Counted from the stretch's first letter, positions 1-9,095 are shown. The stretch is DNA of 64,000 nt from Shimia aestuarii (GCF_022814865.1 NZ_JAKVRD010000014.1:33734-97733), one strand, 5' to 3'. The notes: generated by a model not told the origin, from the sequence alone. Numbers and translations are program-made.

Positions 1-2
1 TC

Positions 3-662
3 GGGAACCTGCACTTTCCCCCTGAACCACAAACAAGGAATCCACCGCCGCTGTTCCATCGCTGGGCGGCCGAGTTTGCCAATCTGCTATCAGTAGTGAT
101 GAGCTATCGTGTGTCGTGGCTCGCAACATTCGAAGGGTGCATTCCACGCCGCGCAGCAAAGCTCCTAGGCTCCCATCACGACGCCGCTCAAACGCACAAA
201 GGCCGCTCAATCAGCCACCTGTTCTCTCCTTTTGACAGAACCGATTTCGTTGGAGCTGACCAGATCACGTTGGTCAAACAGCTATTTTCCAAACGGCGCA
301 ACACAGAGTATCCGGAAATGGCCGCCATCATTCAAAGGCTCGCCGAAGCGCATAGACGCGACGGACGTTTTGCACTGGAGGACCGGGTTCTGGACTTAGC
401 GATCGTGTTTGAGCGCTTATTCAAGCCTCGAGGACGGTCAATTGGTAGAGAACTCGAAAAATCCACGGCTGAGTTGCTAGCAGTCACTGACGACGAGAAA
501 AATTCGATCAGGGAACAATTGAGACGGTTCTACAAGGTTCGATCCGCCATCATTCATGGTCCGAGCGATGAAAGGAGCAGACGTCTCATCAGTCAGTCCG
601 AGAAGGCCTGGCAGGGGTGCGAACCAATTGCGCGTGCGGCACTATTGAAGAAAATCAGTTGA
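3..662 (+). CDS. HEPN-like domain protein, C-terminal part (5' end outside window)
   Basis: The reading frame is open from base 3, so the visible 219 codons are the C-terminal part of a longer protein; an internal ATG at 96 is not needed as a start. The C-terminal half is helical and contains a segment of the type RxxRSAIIHG (around 540-570), which resembles the R-x4-6-H motif of HEPN/Apea-like domains: Arg and His lie on one helix after a long charged helix. HEPN domains of this kind are often RNases in toxin-antitoxin or phage-defence proteins. No catalytic activity can be asserted without the N-terminus. It is on the + strand and converges on the nuclease operon at 833-4263. Confidence 0.55.
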   Translation, partial: GNLHFPPEPQTRNPPPLFHRWAAEFANLLSVVMSYRVSWLATFEGCIPRRAAKLLGSHHDAAQTHKGRSISHLFSPFDRTDFVGADQITLVKQLFSKRRNTEYPEMAAIIQRLAEAHRRDGRFALEDRVLDLAIVFERLFKPRGRSIGRELEKSTAELLAVTDDEKNSIREQLRRFYKVRSAIIHGPSDERSRRLISQSEKAWQGCEPIARAALLKKIS

Positions 663-832
663 ACCGAAAGTGGCGCGAACTGATTGGCGATAAGCCGCTG
701 CCTTGTCTCGCAATCTGATTGAGTAAACCGCGGCAAAGCCAATCCGCTGCTCTGTTTGGGCTGGTCCGTAAACAGATTGGATCGCCAACTTCGCTTTAGG
801 CCAACAGAAGAAGAGCCCGTCAAAAAAACGAG

Positions 833-2554
833 CTATCCAGCGTCCTGATTTTCTTCGTCGTTCTCGCGTCCACCGGCGAGAAACCAGAAGTGGGGTGGCA
901 ATGGTAGGCGGTGGTGACGGCAGGCCGTTAGAAAGAGCGGGATCAGTCCGCGTGAGACGGCCTGCGTTTTCAAGACAGCGTCGTGATCTTCCGCAATACC
1001 GTCCGCCTCTTCCGATATCGACGGCGTGCTGCCATCAAGCTCGGGCGTGCCAACTGGTACCGCATAGCCGATGCTGTCACCTTGGATCCACATGACATCG
1101 TCCGTCTCCTCACTAGGTGCCCAGAGCTGCTGCGTCGTATGGCTCAGGTGGTCACTTTCAACCTGCGTCAGGAACTCGCTGCTGTCATTTGCGCCGAGAC
1201 GCTGGAGGCCGGCTATCAAGAAAGGAATAAGGACGCTCCCACGGGTCGAACGTTGGAAGTACTCGTCCCCATGATCAACGGGATGCCGGAGCAGCTGCCG
1301 GTAGTCCCGGAAATGCGTCGGCCAGTGTCGCCGACGACCATACCGGTACGCTAGGCGCTCGCTGACTTCTTGAAGGTAGCCATCCACGTTCGACAGTCGG
1401 CCGCAACCTTGTGCGAGGAGCATTAGAAGGCCGATTTCAATCTGATGATCATCGCGCATTGGCGAAACCAAGGTCGGATTCGCGTTGATCATTCCGATCG
1501 CTATGTCGACAATGCCGTCGCGCTTTTTGAGATGAATGGTTTGCTCTTCTCCGTCACTAAAGCACCCGATATAGTGGTGCCATAGTCCTAGCAGTGCAGC
1601 ACGGCCCATCGTCTCGAACAATGCCAGGTTCACATCAAGGGCCGAACGGGATCTGACACTCGCGGAGAGCGCATGGCGTTTCGGGGCATGAGGACCGATT
1701 TTCTCGACTACCAGCTTCTCCGCGACGGCGAGATACAGACCAAGCACGTGGTCAAGTATCTCTTCACGTACCTTCTTCTGCGCAGGATTTATGTCCTCGG
1801 AAACCTTGCGACGGGCATCCCAAGCATGCAGCATTGCCAACTCGCACGCGCGGTAAGGTGCATCGAGATTTCCGGCATCGAGACCATTACCTACAAGTAT
1901 CCAAAGGCAAATCATCATCTGCCTCAGGCGTGTCGCGCCATGCGCCCCGTAGTCCATATTCTCGGAGAGCGCATCGAGGAGCGCCCGGAAGTTTTCGTAG
2001 GAGGCGTCCGGCTCACTGACCAACGCCACAGCCTTTTGAAAGTGGGCTCGATGAGCCGGTTCGAGAAGTTCAGTTCGCAGAATGCCCGACAAAATTAGGT
2101 TGGCGAGCCGATCACCGTTCCACTCTCGAAACGAGATCTGGTCCGTACCTTCCTTGGCGGCAAAGCCCTTCCACTGGGCTCGGACGCCTTCCTGGATCTC
2201 ACCGCCCATGCAAACACACACCGCTATGGGTAGATCACGGTATTGAGGCGGCACCCGGTTGGGTATGTAGTCATCAACCACCTCTCCCAAAGAAGGGCGC
2301 ACTGCCTGCAGTGATCCGTCCCAATCTCCTCGGCCAATATCACCAGACTTAATGACGAAGAGGTGCAAGGTATTGCGATCGCCCGCATCCGGATCTGGCC
2401 CAACCGCTGCAACGTCCACTCCAGCCTGTCGTCCGCCGATACGAGGATGGTGGATCACCTCAAATCCCATCTCGCTGAGTAACTGCGGCAAAAGAACATC
2501 AAGGACACCGCGCTCCTTCATGCCAAACAGGTGCTGGCGCACGAGCAGTTTCAT
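833..2554 (-). CDS. Hypothetical protein with Mrr-like PD-(D/E)XK nuclease N-terminus
   Basis: 573 aa, no named family recognised. The N-terminus (about residues 15-75) has a conserved Glu-rich helix, then GVDV (Asp47), a variable loop, and the strand LHLFVIK (Lys69). This is the order expected for the helix-D-ExK/IxK core of Mrr-type or restriction-endonuclease-like nucleases that act on DNA. The rest (about 180-520) is predominantly helical with no motif I recognise; residues 85-170 (VVDDYIPNR..., CVCMGGEIQ) look like a continuation of the nuclease fold. The start codon overlaps the end of the upstream gene by 4 bp (ATGA), so the two are translationally coupled. Function inferred: nuclease effector of a two-gene system, possibly defence. 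The second acidic residue of the catalytic triad is not certain. Confidence 0.55.
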   Translation of the reverse strand: MKLLVRQHLFGMKERGVLDVLLPQLLSEMGFEVIHHPRIGGRQAGVDVAAVGPDPDAGDRNTLHLFVIKSGDIGRGDWDGSLQAVRPSLGEVVDDYIPNRVPPQYRDLPIAVCVCMGGEIQEGVRAQWKGFAAKEGTDQISFREWNGDRLANLILSGILRTELLEPAHRAHFQKAVALVSEPDASYENFRALLDALSENMDYGAHGATRLRQMMICLWILVGNGLDAGNLDAPYRACELAMLHAWDARRKVSEDINPAQKKVREEILDHVLGLYLAVAEKLVVEKIGPHAPKRHALSASVRSRSALDVNLALFETMGRAALLGLWHHYIGCFSDGEEQTIHLKKRDGIVDIAIGMINANPTLVSPMRDDHQIEIGLLMLLAQGCGRLSNVDGYLQEVSERLAYRYGRRRHWPTHFRDYRQLLRHPVDHGDEYFQRSTRGSVLIPFLIAGLQRLGANDSSEFLTQVESDHLSHTTQQLWAPSEETDDVMWIQGDSIGYAVPVGTPELDGSTPSISEEADGIAEDHDAVLKTQAVSRGLIPLFLTACRHHRLPLPPHFWFLAGGRENDEENQDAG

Positions 2555-4263
2555 GATCCGGCCCTCACTTCATGGCGTAAGACCTCCAGGACGTGTTCCA
2601 AACCAACCGGATCGAAGATGAGCCCCTTCGGCAGTTCGGAACTGACAGACAACTCGGCCATATGGGTCGTTTGAGAATGTCGACGGCCCTGGCCGTCGGT
2701 CACACGAAAGCTTGAGCGATCTCCGTACAGGAGATGCTGGGTCGTGACCAAGTCCGCGAAAATCGACTGCGAATGAGCCTGCTCTTGAACCCGCTCCGCC
2801 TCCTCTGCCTCCATAAAGTGGAGCTGTGCCCGGCGATGAGTGGACGGCTCAAGCTCCACAATCTCGCCGGCTGCGACGATGTCGTCGTGCAATAGCCGAG
2901 CACGGTCCAACACGTCCTGAATGGCTTCTTGACCAGGTGCACCTTCTTTTGCTGTGCGTTCAAGCCAATTACGCAGCGCACCACCATAGTTCACGAGAAG
3001 CGGTTCATAGAGCAGATCTGCTGCTTGTGTCGTAGCTTCAGGATTTCCTCCGCGGAGCACAGCGACGATCCATGAGGCTGCCGTCATCGGGGACAGGAAC
3101 AGAAAACCAATAGCTTTCCGACAGAGGAAGAGTTGATCAGGAGCGCTTTTCGGCAGATCCTCAGGCGTGACTTGCACGCAGGGCTCAGTTCGGTTGATCT
3201 CGGAAAAGAGAGAAGCCAGTGTTTGACGTGCGTGGTAGCCACCTTCAAGAAGCCATGAGGTTGCCAATCGGCCCGATGTACGAGGATCGCCATTCTCTAC
3301 AGCGTGGAAGAAGCCGTCCATTTCCTTCGTACCGATACGTCCGGCTGCGCGCTCAATGATATCCCCTGCCGCTGAGGCGGCATCCTCAGGGTGCGATGCC
3401 CATAGTTTCGTGAGCGCGCGGTCGATCTCCTTCACCGTGCCGGCATTCTCAGGGTTTACCGACCGAATTCCAAGGAGGCAGGCTTCATACTCCTCCCTTG
3501 TCATCTTTGACTGATGCCAATGGAGCGCAGTTGCCAGCAGATGCACAGCTGTAGGGTCATTTGACGCCGAGAGCTGAACCAAGGCACTGGCGAGGGAGGA
3601 GCGATCTAGGCCTTCGTGCTTGTCTGCGACCGCTAGTGCAGCATGCAAAAGGCCGGCAACGTCTTGTAGCGTGGCCTCTTCGACGAATTCCAGGATTAAC
3701 GCAAGCGCATGTTGTGCCTGCTCTCGGTCGAGCGGCAGGCGCGACAATGCCAGAATGCCAGCTGTCCTCTCTGCATCGCTGGATCTTGCAGACTGCATGG
3801 CATCGTCCGGATCTCCTTTCGCTTCCAAAGCAAAAACGAGGTGATGCAGCGCATCTTCATCGCCGTTCCGTGCAGCCTTGATCACGGCGTTGGCGCGGGT
3901 CTGATCGGCAGCGCACCATTTTCGAAACGCGGCATTGGGCTGATTGGCCGCCAGATCGTCTCCACCCTTCTCTACCAGGCGGCGGACAAGCCCCATGATC
4001 TGAGGTGGTTGGGACCGCAGTTTTGGAATGACCTCGTCGAGAATGATCTGAACGTCGAAGAAGCGTGAACCAGAAAGGCTATCCAAGAGGTCTTCATCAT
4101 CAGCCGAAATCAGGACATTGCGGCGTGACGCGCCTACCGCAAGCGCCGTCATCAAGGCTTCGTCACTGTAGTCACCGATGCCAAGGCTCGCTGCGGCCGT
4201 GACTGGACCCTTGCTTTGGGCCAGGCGCTCGATTTCTTCTGGTGTCACTGCCTTCGATGTCAT
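2551..4263 (-). CDS. Large all-helical repeat protein, partner of nuclease-like gene
   Basis: 570 aa, unrecognised. Composition is Ala/Leu-rich with many short amphipathic helices, like a HEAT/TPR-type scaffold; no Walker motif, cysteine cluster, signal peptide or membrane segment is seen. The C-terminal 60 residues are less helical (SSFRVTDGQGRRHSQTTHMAEL) and may be a binding tail. First gene of a two-gene operon; its TGA overlaps the ATG of the nuclease-like gene at 2554. A sensor or scaffold role for the nuclease is inference from the pairing only. The ATG at 4263 is preceded by GGAG at useful distance. Confidence 0.5.
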   Translation of the reverse strand: MTSKAVTPEEIERLAQSKGPVTAAASLGIGDYSDEALMTALAVGASRRNVLISADDEDLLDSLSGSRFFDVQIILDEVIPKLRSQPPQIMGLVRRLVEKGGDDLAANQPNAAFRKWCAADQTRANAVIKAARNGDEDALHHLVFALEAKGDPDDAMQSARSSDAERTAGILALSRLPLDREQAQHALALILEFVEEATLQDVAGLLHAALAVADKHEGLDRSSLASALVQLSASNDPTAVHLLATALHWHQSKMTREEYEACLLGIRSVNPENAGTVKEIDRALTKLWASHPEDAASAAGDIIERAAGRIGTKEMDGFFHAVENGDPRTSGRLATSWLLEGGYHARQTLASLFSEINRTEPCVQVTPEDLPKSAPDQLFLCRKAIGFLFLSPMTAASWIVAVLRGGNPEATTQAADLLYEPLLVNYGGALRNWLERTAKEGAPGQEAIQDVLDRARLLHDDIVAAGEIVELEPSTHRRAQLHFMEAEEAERVQEQAHSQSIFADLVTTQHLLYGDRSSFRVTDGQGRRHSQTTHMAELSVSSELPKGLIFDPVGLEHVLEVLRHEVRAGS

Positions 4264-4353
4264 GGGCGTCAGTCCGAAAGGAGACGGAGATTTCTTCGCA
4301 TTGGAAACAAATTGGTTTGATGCGGGGATGGCAATTCTCGGATTTTCGATCCT

Positions 4354-4929
4354 CTAAAGGAATGCTCTGTACTCATTCATGATCGTTGCAACCTGGAGAA
4401 GACCCTGTGCCTCCAACTTGTGGATCAGCGCAGGAACATCGATCGCAGGGTTCGCAAACCGTTCACGCATACGCCTCAACGCGAGGATCGCTTCTGAAGG
4501 GTCGAGTTCGATCGTGTCGGCGATGAAGTCGTCTGCTGAGATCGCGTCGATAGCATGCGGCGAAAGCGCTTCGGCTGGGAAATCCGCGAGGTTGTCGGTC
4601 ACGATGACTTGTGCCGATGTCGAAATCGCTGCTGCCAAAACATGGTTGTCGCCTGGATCCGGCAGCTTGAGCTTATCCTCGAACACCTCGTATCCTGTAA
4701 CGAGGGACTCTGGGAATGCAGCTTCAATCGCCGCACGCTGTCTCGATCCGTCTGTCGCACCCTTCGTGATCTCGGAGATCGCCTTCTGGGTCTCATCAAG
4801 GATGCGCACGTTCCACCGCGGCCGGAACAGTCCAGCCTCGGCTAGACTGAGCAGCATGTTGCGGCGCAAGGCACCGCCAAGCACACAGGCGTCGATCAGC
4901 GCTGTGAACCGATCGGCATACTGGCTCAT
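4354..4929 (-). CDS. PIN-domain toxin (VapC-like ribonuclease)
   Basis: 191 aa. N-terminal LIDACVL (Asp13) and the later acidic positions Glu46 (ILDET), Asp91/Asp94 (LPDPGDNHVLAAA) and Asp112 (VIVTDN) form the standard PIN-domain acidic pocket that binds metal and cleaves RNA. The DxxDxHVLAAA and VTxNxxDFP signatures are typical of plasmid-borne PIN toxins of the COG1569 type. The domain fills about residues 8-140, followed by a helical tail. Its ATG overlaps the antitoxin stop by 4 bp, the usual toxin-antitoxin arrangement (antitoxin first). Likely role: plasmid maintenance or stress toxin. Confidence 0.85.
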   Translation of the reverse strand: MSQYADRFTALIDACVLGGALRRNMLLSLAEAGLFRPRWNVRILDETQKAISEITKGATDGSRQRAAIEAAFPESLVTGYEVFEDKLKLPDPGDNHVLAAAISTSAQVIVTDNLADFPAEALSPHAIDAISADDFIADTIELDPSEAILALRRMRERFANPAIDVPALIHKLEAQGLLQVATIMNEYRAFL

Positions 4930-5390
4930 ATGAGCGCTTCTTCGGAATCGGTTCGCGCGAGATCACTCAGAGCGTCCGACCGCGTCGCGTCGCGCTTTTC
5001 TTTGTACGCGAAGAGATCGTTCGCGCGCACGCGGCGGTGGCGCCCGGTTTTTGTGAACGGGATCTCGCCCTCTTCCAAAAGCTTCACGAGGAAAGGGCGC
5101 GACACGTTCAGCAAATCGGCGGCCTGCTGGGTCGTGAGTTCAGAGCCGACGGGAATCATGCGAAACCCACGCCCACTCGAGACAAGCCTCAATACCTCTA
5201 GAAGTGATGCCGCCAGTGCAGGTGCAAGCGTTACGTTCTGGACCTTCCCTCCCTCGAGAGCGAGCGACAAGGTTGTGGGCTCGCCTTCCTTGATCTGCGA
5301 GGCGACGATGGTTCTGAGTTGCTCGGCGTTCTTGATCTCAACCTCATCAGGCAGTCGGTCGAAGAACGCCTCTTTCCTCAGGGCGGTCAT
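4926..5390 (-). CDS. HTH (excisionase/MerR-type) antitoxin of the PIN toxin
   Basis: 154 aa. Central helix-turn-helix LTTQQAADLLNVSRPFLVKLLEEGEIPFTKTG of the excisionase/MerR family (about residues 85-125), which binds DNA. The N-terminal 80 residues may bind operator or dimerise, and the charged C-terminal tail (about 130-154) is the probable toxin-binding segment. It precedes and overlaps the PIN gene. The AGGAG at 5399-5403 is well placed for the ATG at 5390. A promoter and a perfect 6-bp inverted repeat lie just upstream (5410-5454), consistent with autorepression. Confidence 0.82.
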   Translation of the reverse strand: MTALRKEAFFDRLPDEVEIKNAEQLRTIVASQIKEGEPTTLSLALEGGKVQNVTLAPALAASLLEVLRLVSSGRGFRMIPVGSELTTQQAADLLNVSRPFLVKLLEEGEIPFTKTGRHRRVRANDLFAYKEKRDATRSDALSDLARTDSEEALI

Positions 5391-5409
5391 GATGTGCTCC
5401 TGGGTTCGT

Positions 5410-5454
5410 GTTCTGGTTTGAACAGAACATAGGCGTTAATCGAATCAATCGCAA
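5410..5454 (-). promoter_or_regulatory. Promoter and operator of the PIN/HTH toxin-antitoxin operon
   Basis: On the - strand a -35 TTGCGA (5454-5449), a 17-bp spacer and a -10 TATGTT (5431-5426) face the antitoxin gene. The inverted repeat GTTCTG-7-CAGAAC (5410-5428) overlaps the -10 and start point, a position suited to autorepression by the antitoxin. Confidence 0.55.
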
Positions 5455-5487
5455 TCCTCGAAATATTCGAAATCGATTGATGCTCCC

Positions 5488-6105
5488 TTAACTCTTCGCG
5501 GCCGAACTCGGTTCCGGATCACCTGCAATCATGCCGGCATCCTCCAGCTGTTCCCGATCCGGCAGGTCCTGAAGCGACTCCAGATCGAACGCCATGAGGA
5601 ACTGATCTGTCGTCACGTAGGTGTAGGGCGCGCCGCGCCGTGGGGATCGTGGTCCCGTGCCGATGAGACCGTGTGCATGCAGCCGCCCGATCAGGTCTCG
5701 GCTAATCTCCTTGCCGAAGATGTCTTTGAGTCCGTCGCGGGTGAGCGGCTGGTGATAGGCGATGGCCGCCAGCACGGCGACCTCGTACTCGCGCAGATCG
5801 AGATCCTGCTCGCCCACATCGGCGGCTGCCCGGATCGCCGGCGCATAGGTCGACCGCGTCCGCAGCAGCCATCCGCCAGCGACCTGCGCAACTTCAAAAG
5901 CCCTCCCCTCTAGGTCGGCGGCAAGGTCCTCGACCAGCAGATCGACCGACACCCCCTGCCCCACCACGCGCGCCAGGTCGTCTCGCGGCACAGGGGAGGC
6001 AGAGGCGAAAAGCACCGCCTCTATCCGGCGCAACCATTCGCGCCAGCGCAGTTCCGGCGGCAGGTCTTCCAGCTCTCGATCAAGGTCGGGTTCGTCCTTC
6101 GCCAC
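5488..6105 (-). CDS. scpB: SMC-Scp complex subunit ScpB-like protein (plasmid-borne)
   Basis: 205 aa from a GTG start at 6105. Two winged-helix units typical of ScpB/condensin kite proteins: RRIEAVLFASASPVPRDDLARVVG near residue 20 and the second containing REYEVAVLAAIAYHQPLTRDGLKDIFGKEISRDLIGRLHAHGLI with the family's R(G/R)xPYTYVTTxxFL signature near the C-terminus. ScpB helps SMC organise DNA. The longer ORF to 6183 overlaps DUF1403 out of frame; the GTG at 6105 lies 2 bp after the DUF1403 stop, so I chose it. The pair DUF1403-scpB is a recurrent plasmid unit; there is no scpA nearby. Confidence 0.8.
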   Translation of the reverse strand: MAKDEPDLDRELEDLPPELRWREWLRRIEAVLFASASPVPRDDLARVVGQGVSVDLLVEDLAADLEGRAFEVAQVAGGWLLRTRSTYAPAIRAAADVGEQDLDLREYEVAVLAAIAYHQPLTRDGLKDIFGKEISRDLIGRLHAHGLIGTGPRSPRRGAPYTYVTTDQFLMAFDLESLQDLPDREQLEDAGMIAGDPEPSSAAKS

Positions 6106-6107
6106 CG

Positions 6108-6992
6108 CTACACTCCGTAAAGCCGGAACGTGTCCCGACCCGTTAGCTCGCACACTGCGCCAAGCTCGACCAGCCGGTCGCATAGCCGCCGCGCCGCGCG
6201 GTCGGGCAGTGGCAGGGCAGCAGGCGCCACCGCGTCGCTGGTCAGGAAAATCGCGACCGCCTCCCCGGCCCCCTTGGCGCGCAGCTTGGGGGCCACCGCT
6301 TCCAGCCGCCCTGCACGGCGTGTCAGATCAGTGGCCAGTCGCGCGGCCTCGACACTTGAACGGGTCACCGCGCGGTGACAGGCCAGCCGCAATTCATTGC
6401 CCGTCGCCCGTAAATCAGCGCGCTTCAAGCCACCCCCAAAGAGCGGCACCAGATGCGACCAGCCCAAAGCCTGCGCCAGCGCCGCGTCAGCCAGTAGCAA
6501 CGCCGCCGAGGTCGCGCGCGGTATGTCGGCCAGAACCGCCTCGATCACACAAGCGGCGCGATCCACCGGCCCGTCCTGCTCTCCGTCTAGCCATGTGGCG
6601 ATCCGCTCCGGCGCAATCTCCGGCAAGGCACGGGACAGGCTTTCCACCGAAACAAGCCGCTCCACCGCACGCCGCCAGGCGAGGCAGGTTTCACCGGTCG
6701 GTCCGGGTAGATCGCCGGGCCGCAACAGGTGCACCGCATCGCGCAACTCCGCTTCCCGCTCCGGTCGTCCAGAGAACGCGACACAAGCCGCAGCCGCGCT
6801 CAGTGCCAAACGGTCCCGCAACAAAGCTTGGGGCACCTCCGCGCGTCCGAGCACAACATGCAGATGGTTCAGCGCCGCGCCCGACAAAAACGCAACATCT
6901 TCAAGGGTTTCAGCGCGTGCAGAGGTGACCCAGGCAGGCATCCGGGGTAACGTGTCGAGGTCGCTGATGTGATCTAGCCGGGCGAAAGTCAT
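6108..6992 (-). CDS. DUF1403 family protein
   Basis: 294 aa, Ala/Arg/Leu-rich, nearly all helix. The start motif (LPRMPAWVTSARAETLEDVAFLSGAALNHLH) and the central EAVLADIPRATSAALLLADAALAQALGW are characteristic of DUF1403, a family found on alphaproteobacterial plasmids. Function unknown. It ends 2 bp before scpB, so the two are co-transcribed; a role with ScpB in plasmid DNA organisation is only inference. The N-terminal ATG at 6992 is 150 bp from the left end of the tni transposon. Confidence 0.75.
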   Translation of the reverse strand: MTFARLDHISDLDTLPRMPAWVTSARAETLEDVAFLSGAALNHLHVVLGRAEVPQALLRDRLALSAAAACVAFSGRPEREAELRDAVHLLRPGDLPGPTGETCLAWRRAVERLVSVESLSRALPEIAPERIATWLDGEQDGPVDRAACVIEAVLADIPRATSAALLLADAALAQALGWSHLVPLFGGGLKRADLRATGNELRLACHRAVTRSSVEAARLATDLTRRAGRLEAVAPKLRAKGAGEAVAIFLTSDAVAPAALPLPDRAARRLCDRLVELGAVCELTGRDTFRLYGV

Positions 6993-7085
6993 GCCTGAAG
7001 CCTACATCAGCGCGGCGCTTTTTGCCATAAAATAGCAACCAAACCGCCCCGCATTGCTGTTCTACACTATGTCCAATAAGTTTGC

Positions 7086-7097
7086 ATTATCGGACAT
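7086..7097. repeat. 12-bp direct repeat flanking tniABQ (copy 1)
   Basis: ATTATCGGACAT occurs here and again at 10723-10734 over the tniA start codon. The copy here forms one arm of an imperfect inverted repeat (TGTCCAATAA at 7070-7079 against TTATCGGACA at 7087-7096). It could be an operator for the transposase gene or a remnant of another insertion; not assigned. Confidence 0.4.
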
Positions 7098-7153
7098 CAA
7101 GAGATATGCTAGGACGCAGTTTAATTTCACCACCGGATTCACTTGTCGGATAG

Positions 7154-7258
7154 CCGGAATTCATGAGATTCAAGCACTTCCCTGAAAAACGAGTCGGGGT
7201 TCATGAGATTCTGTACCGGTATTTATGAGACTGGATGAGTCGGTATTTGCGAGACTGG
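7154..7258 (+). repeat. Transposase-binding repeat array, TniQ-side end
   Basis: Four copies in the same orientation of a ~19-bp unit close to CCGGTATTTATGAGACTGG: 7154-7173, 7195-7213, 7216-7234, 7240-7258. Three lie over the 3' end of tniQ, so the last residues of TniQ (the repeated K-Y-R pattern) are encoded by transposon-end repeats. Confidence 0.7.
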
Positions 7259-8220
7259 CGCTGTCTCGCGGCTTCTTCGGCAGACTGGCGAGCTCTCTCG
7301 TCGCGCTCAGCGCGCCAGAACCGGGCCGCGATGCTTCGCCTCAGCGAGAGAGGCCATGGGCTAATCGCCTGCCGGACCCTTCCCTGCCCCTCCGCATCGC
7401 TCTCGAGCATGACTGAGATCGCCCATTTGACCGGATCCTCAATGATCCGCCCGACGCCGACCGTCAGCGCGAAACATTGCAAGAGCGAGCCCTGCGCCAG
7501 GGCTTGAAGACCGGGCCGCACCGGCTTGGCAAGCACTGGCGCCACCTGATCGTATTCGGGGACAACGACCGTCAGCGCCTGTCGGAGGATCGGCGTGGTC
7601 AGAAAATCTTGATAGTCCCGCCGGTCTTTCAGAGACATTCGAGGCTGCTCGCCGACGTTCGGCGGCGAGGCGCGGCGATGCCGTGCCGTCAGAACCTGAA
7701 GCACTTCGGGCGCTTCCAGGTCTCGCTGCCCAGCACCGCGCGCCCAGGCATCGAGATACGCGGCACCAGCCTCGGCATGCCCTTCAAGTCTCTTGAAGCG
7801 ATCCGTACCGAACCGGACGGAGAGGGTCTCGCCGGTGGCGTCCCGAAACTCCACACCATGCACCGGGCAGCGAAATCGCCACGGCAGCGCGGCGGCTTTG
7901 CGCTGCAGGTCTTCGGGACAGTGCGGACACGGAGACCGGTTCTTCCGCGCGATCATCATGCGCACCGCAGGCCCCAGTTCCCGAAAAGTCATGGCCTGCA
8001 CCGCTTCGGGCGAAAGGCCGGTCCGAGCCGCGATCAGAGCCCCCTGCCCTTCCGAAAGACGCCATTCCAAGTCGAACACGTCGTGCCCCTTTAGACCAAG
8101 CGCGGCGACGAATTCCGAAACCGTCATGGCGTAGAACGGGGCCATGCGGGTAGCCCAGGAAGACAGCCGTTCGTCGACCTCGGGGAGGTAGACAACCGGC
8201 AGGCGCCCGCGCGCCGTCAC
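7201..8220 (-). CDS. tniQ: TniQ family transposition protein
   Basis: 339 aa from the GTG at 8220, which overlaps the tniB TGA (GTGA). The ORF can be extended to 8469 only through the tniB frame, so I reject that. N-terminus RLPVVYLPEVDERLSSWATRMAPFY is the TniQ signature; CPHC (near residue 115) and CPVHG (near 135) form the zinc-binding module of the family. TniQ (related to TnsD) guides target choice with TniB. C-terminal 15 residues are translated from the terminal repeat array and look dispensable. Confidence 0.88.
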   Translation of the reverse strand: MTARGRLPVVYLPEVDERLSSWATRMAPFYAMTVSEFVAALGLKGHDVFDLEWRLSEGQGALIAARTGLSPEAVQAMTFRELGPAVRMMIARKNRSPCPHCPEDLQRKAAALPWRFRCPVHGVEFRDATGETLSVRFGTDRFKRLEGHAEAGAAYLDAWARGAGQRDLEAPEVLQVLTARHRRASPPNVGEQPRMSLKDRRDYQDFLTTPILRQALTVVVPEYDQVAPVLAKPVRPGLQALAQGSLLQCFALTVGVGRIIEDPVKWAISVMLESDAEGQGRVRQAISPWPLSLRRSIAARFWRAERDERARQSAEEAARQRQSRKYRLIQSHKYRYRIS

Positions 8221-9095
8221 ACCGGCTCTCCCAGGACCGCCTGCAACCGGTCGCCGCCCAGAATATCGCGCGAGAGAATGCGTTCCTCCCCGCTTTCGAT
8301 GGCGGCGATCGCCAGCTGCGACAAGATCGAAAAGATGCCCGAGGTGATGCCGCCAGTCACCTTGATCATCCGCGTGAGTGCCTTCTCGTCGATCTGGCTT
8401 TGGCGCCGAAGAGGCAGCGTGCGCGTGAGCGTGCTCATCAGCCCGTTCAGATCCTCGCCCTCGCGCCAAGGCGGCAACGCGAAGGCCTCGAAACGGCGCA
8501 CCAGCTGATCATCGGTGCGCAGCGCGTTGCGAGCCTGCGCTGTACCAACACAGACCAGCGGGATGCGCAGCTCGTTGCCCAGAAAGCGCAGCATGTTCAG
8601 GAATCGTGCCTGTTCGCGGATCGTCCCCGCCTGCAGGCTGTGAATCTCGTCGATGACCAGCATCCCCGGACGCAATTCGGCGAGCAGACGCAAGGCCAGG
8701 CTTTCCAGCACAGACAGTGTCGCCCGCGGCGGCTCCGGGGCACCAATCGTCGCCAAGATCCGGCGGTAGAAGCGCGATTCATCAGGCCCAGACACCATCT
8801 GCACGGCGACGACCGGCATATGCAGCCGTCCGCTGGTCTCGTCGAAGCTCGATGCGTGGTCGCGGGTGAACTTCTCGATGATCATGGTCTTGCCCATGCC
8901 GCTGTCGCCGACAATGAGCAGGTTCGGCATGCGGGCGCGCTCGGGAAACGACATCAGGGTTTCCAGCTTCTCCAAGGCGGCCTCAGCCCTGGGGTAGGAG
9001 ATCCAGCGGTCGGCGCGAATCCTATGAATGCGCTCCTCGGCACTGAGCGCGGCGATCTTGCCGGCTCCCGGATAGAGATGCGGGAACTCAGTCAT
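8217..9095 (-). CDS. tniB: TniB family AAA ATPase (transposition regulator)
   Basis: 292 aa from the ATG at 9095, which overlaps the tniA stop by 8 bp. Walker A GDSGMGKT at residues 63-70, Walker B MLVIDE at 145-150, and the sensor segment VGTAQARNALRTDDQLVRRFE with the arginine pair of AAA+ proteins. TniB/TnsC-type ATPases bind target DNA and activate the transposase. Sits between tniA and tniQ in one overlapping operon, so stoichiometry is likely set by translational coupling. Confidence 0.92.
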   Translation of the reverse strand: MTEFPHLYPGAGKIAALSAEERIHRIRADRWISYPRAEAALEKLETLMSFPERARMPNLLIVGDSGMGKTMIIEKFTRDHASSFDETSGRLHMPVVAVQMVSGPDESRFYRRILATIGAPEPPRATLSVLESLALRLLAELRPGMLVIDEIHSLQAGTIREQARFLNMLRFLGNELRIPLVCVGTAQARNALRTDDQLVRRFEAFALPPWREGEDLNGLMSTLTRTLPLRRQSQIDEKALTRMIKVTGGITSGIFSILSQLAIAAIESGEERILSRDILGGDRLQAVLGEPV

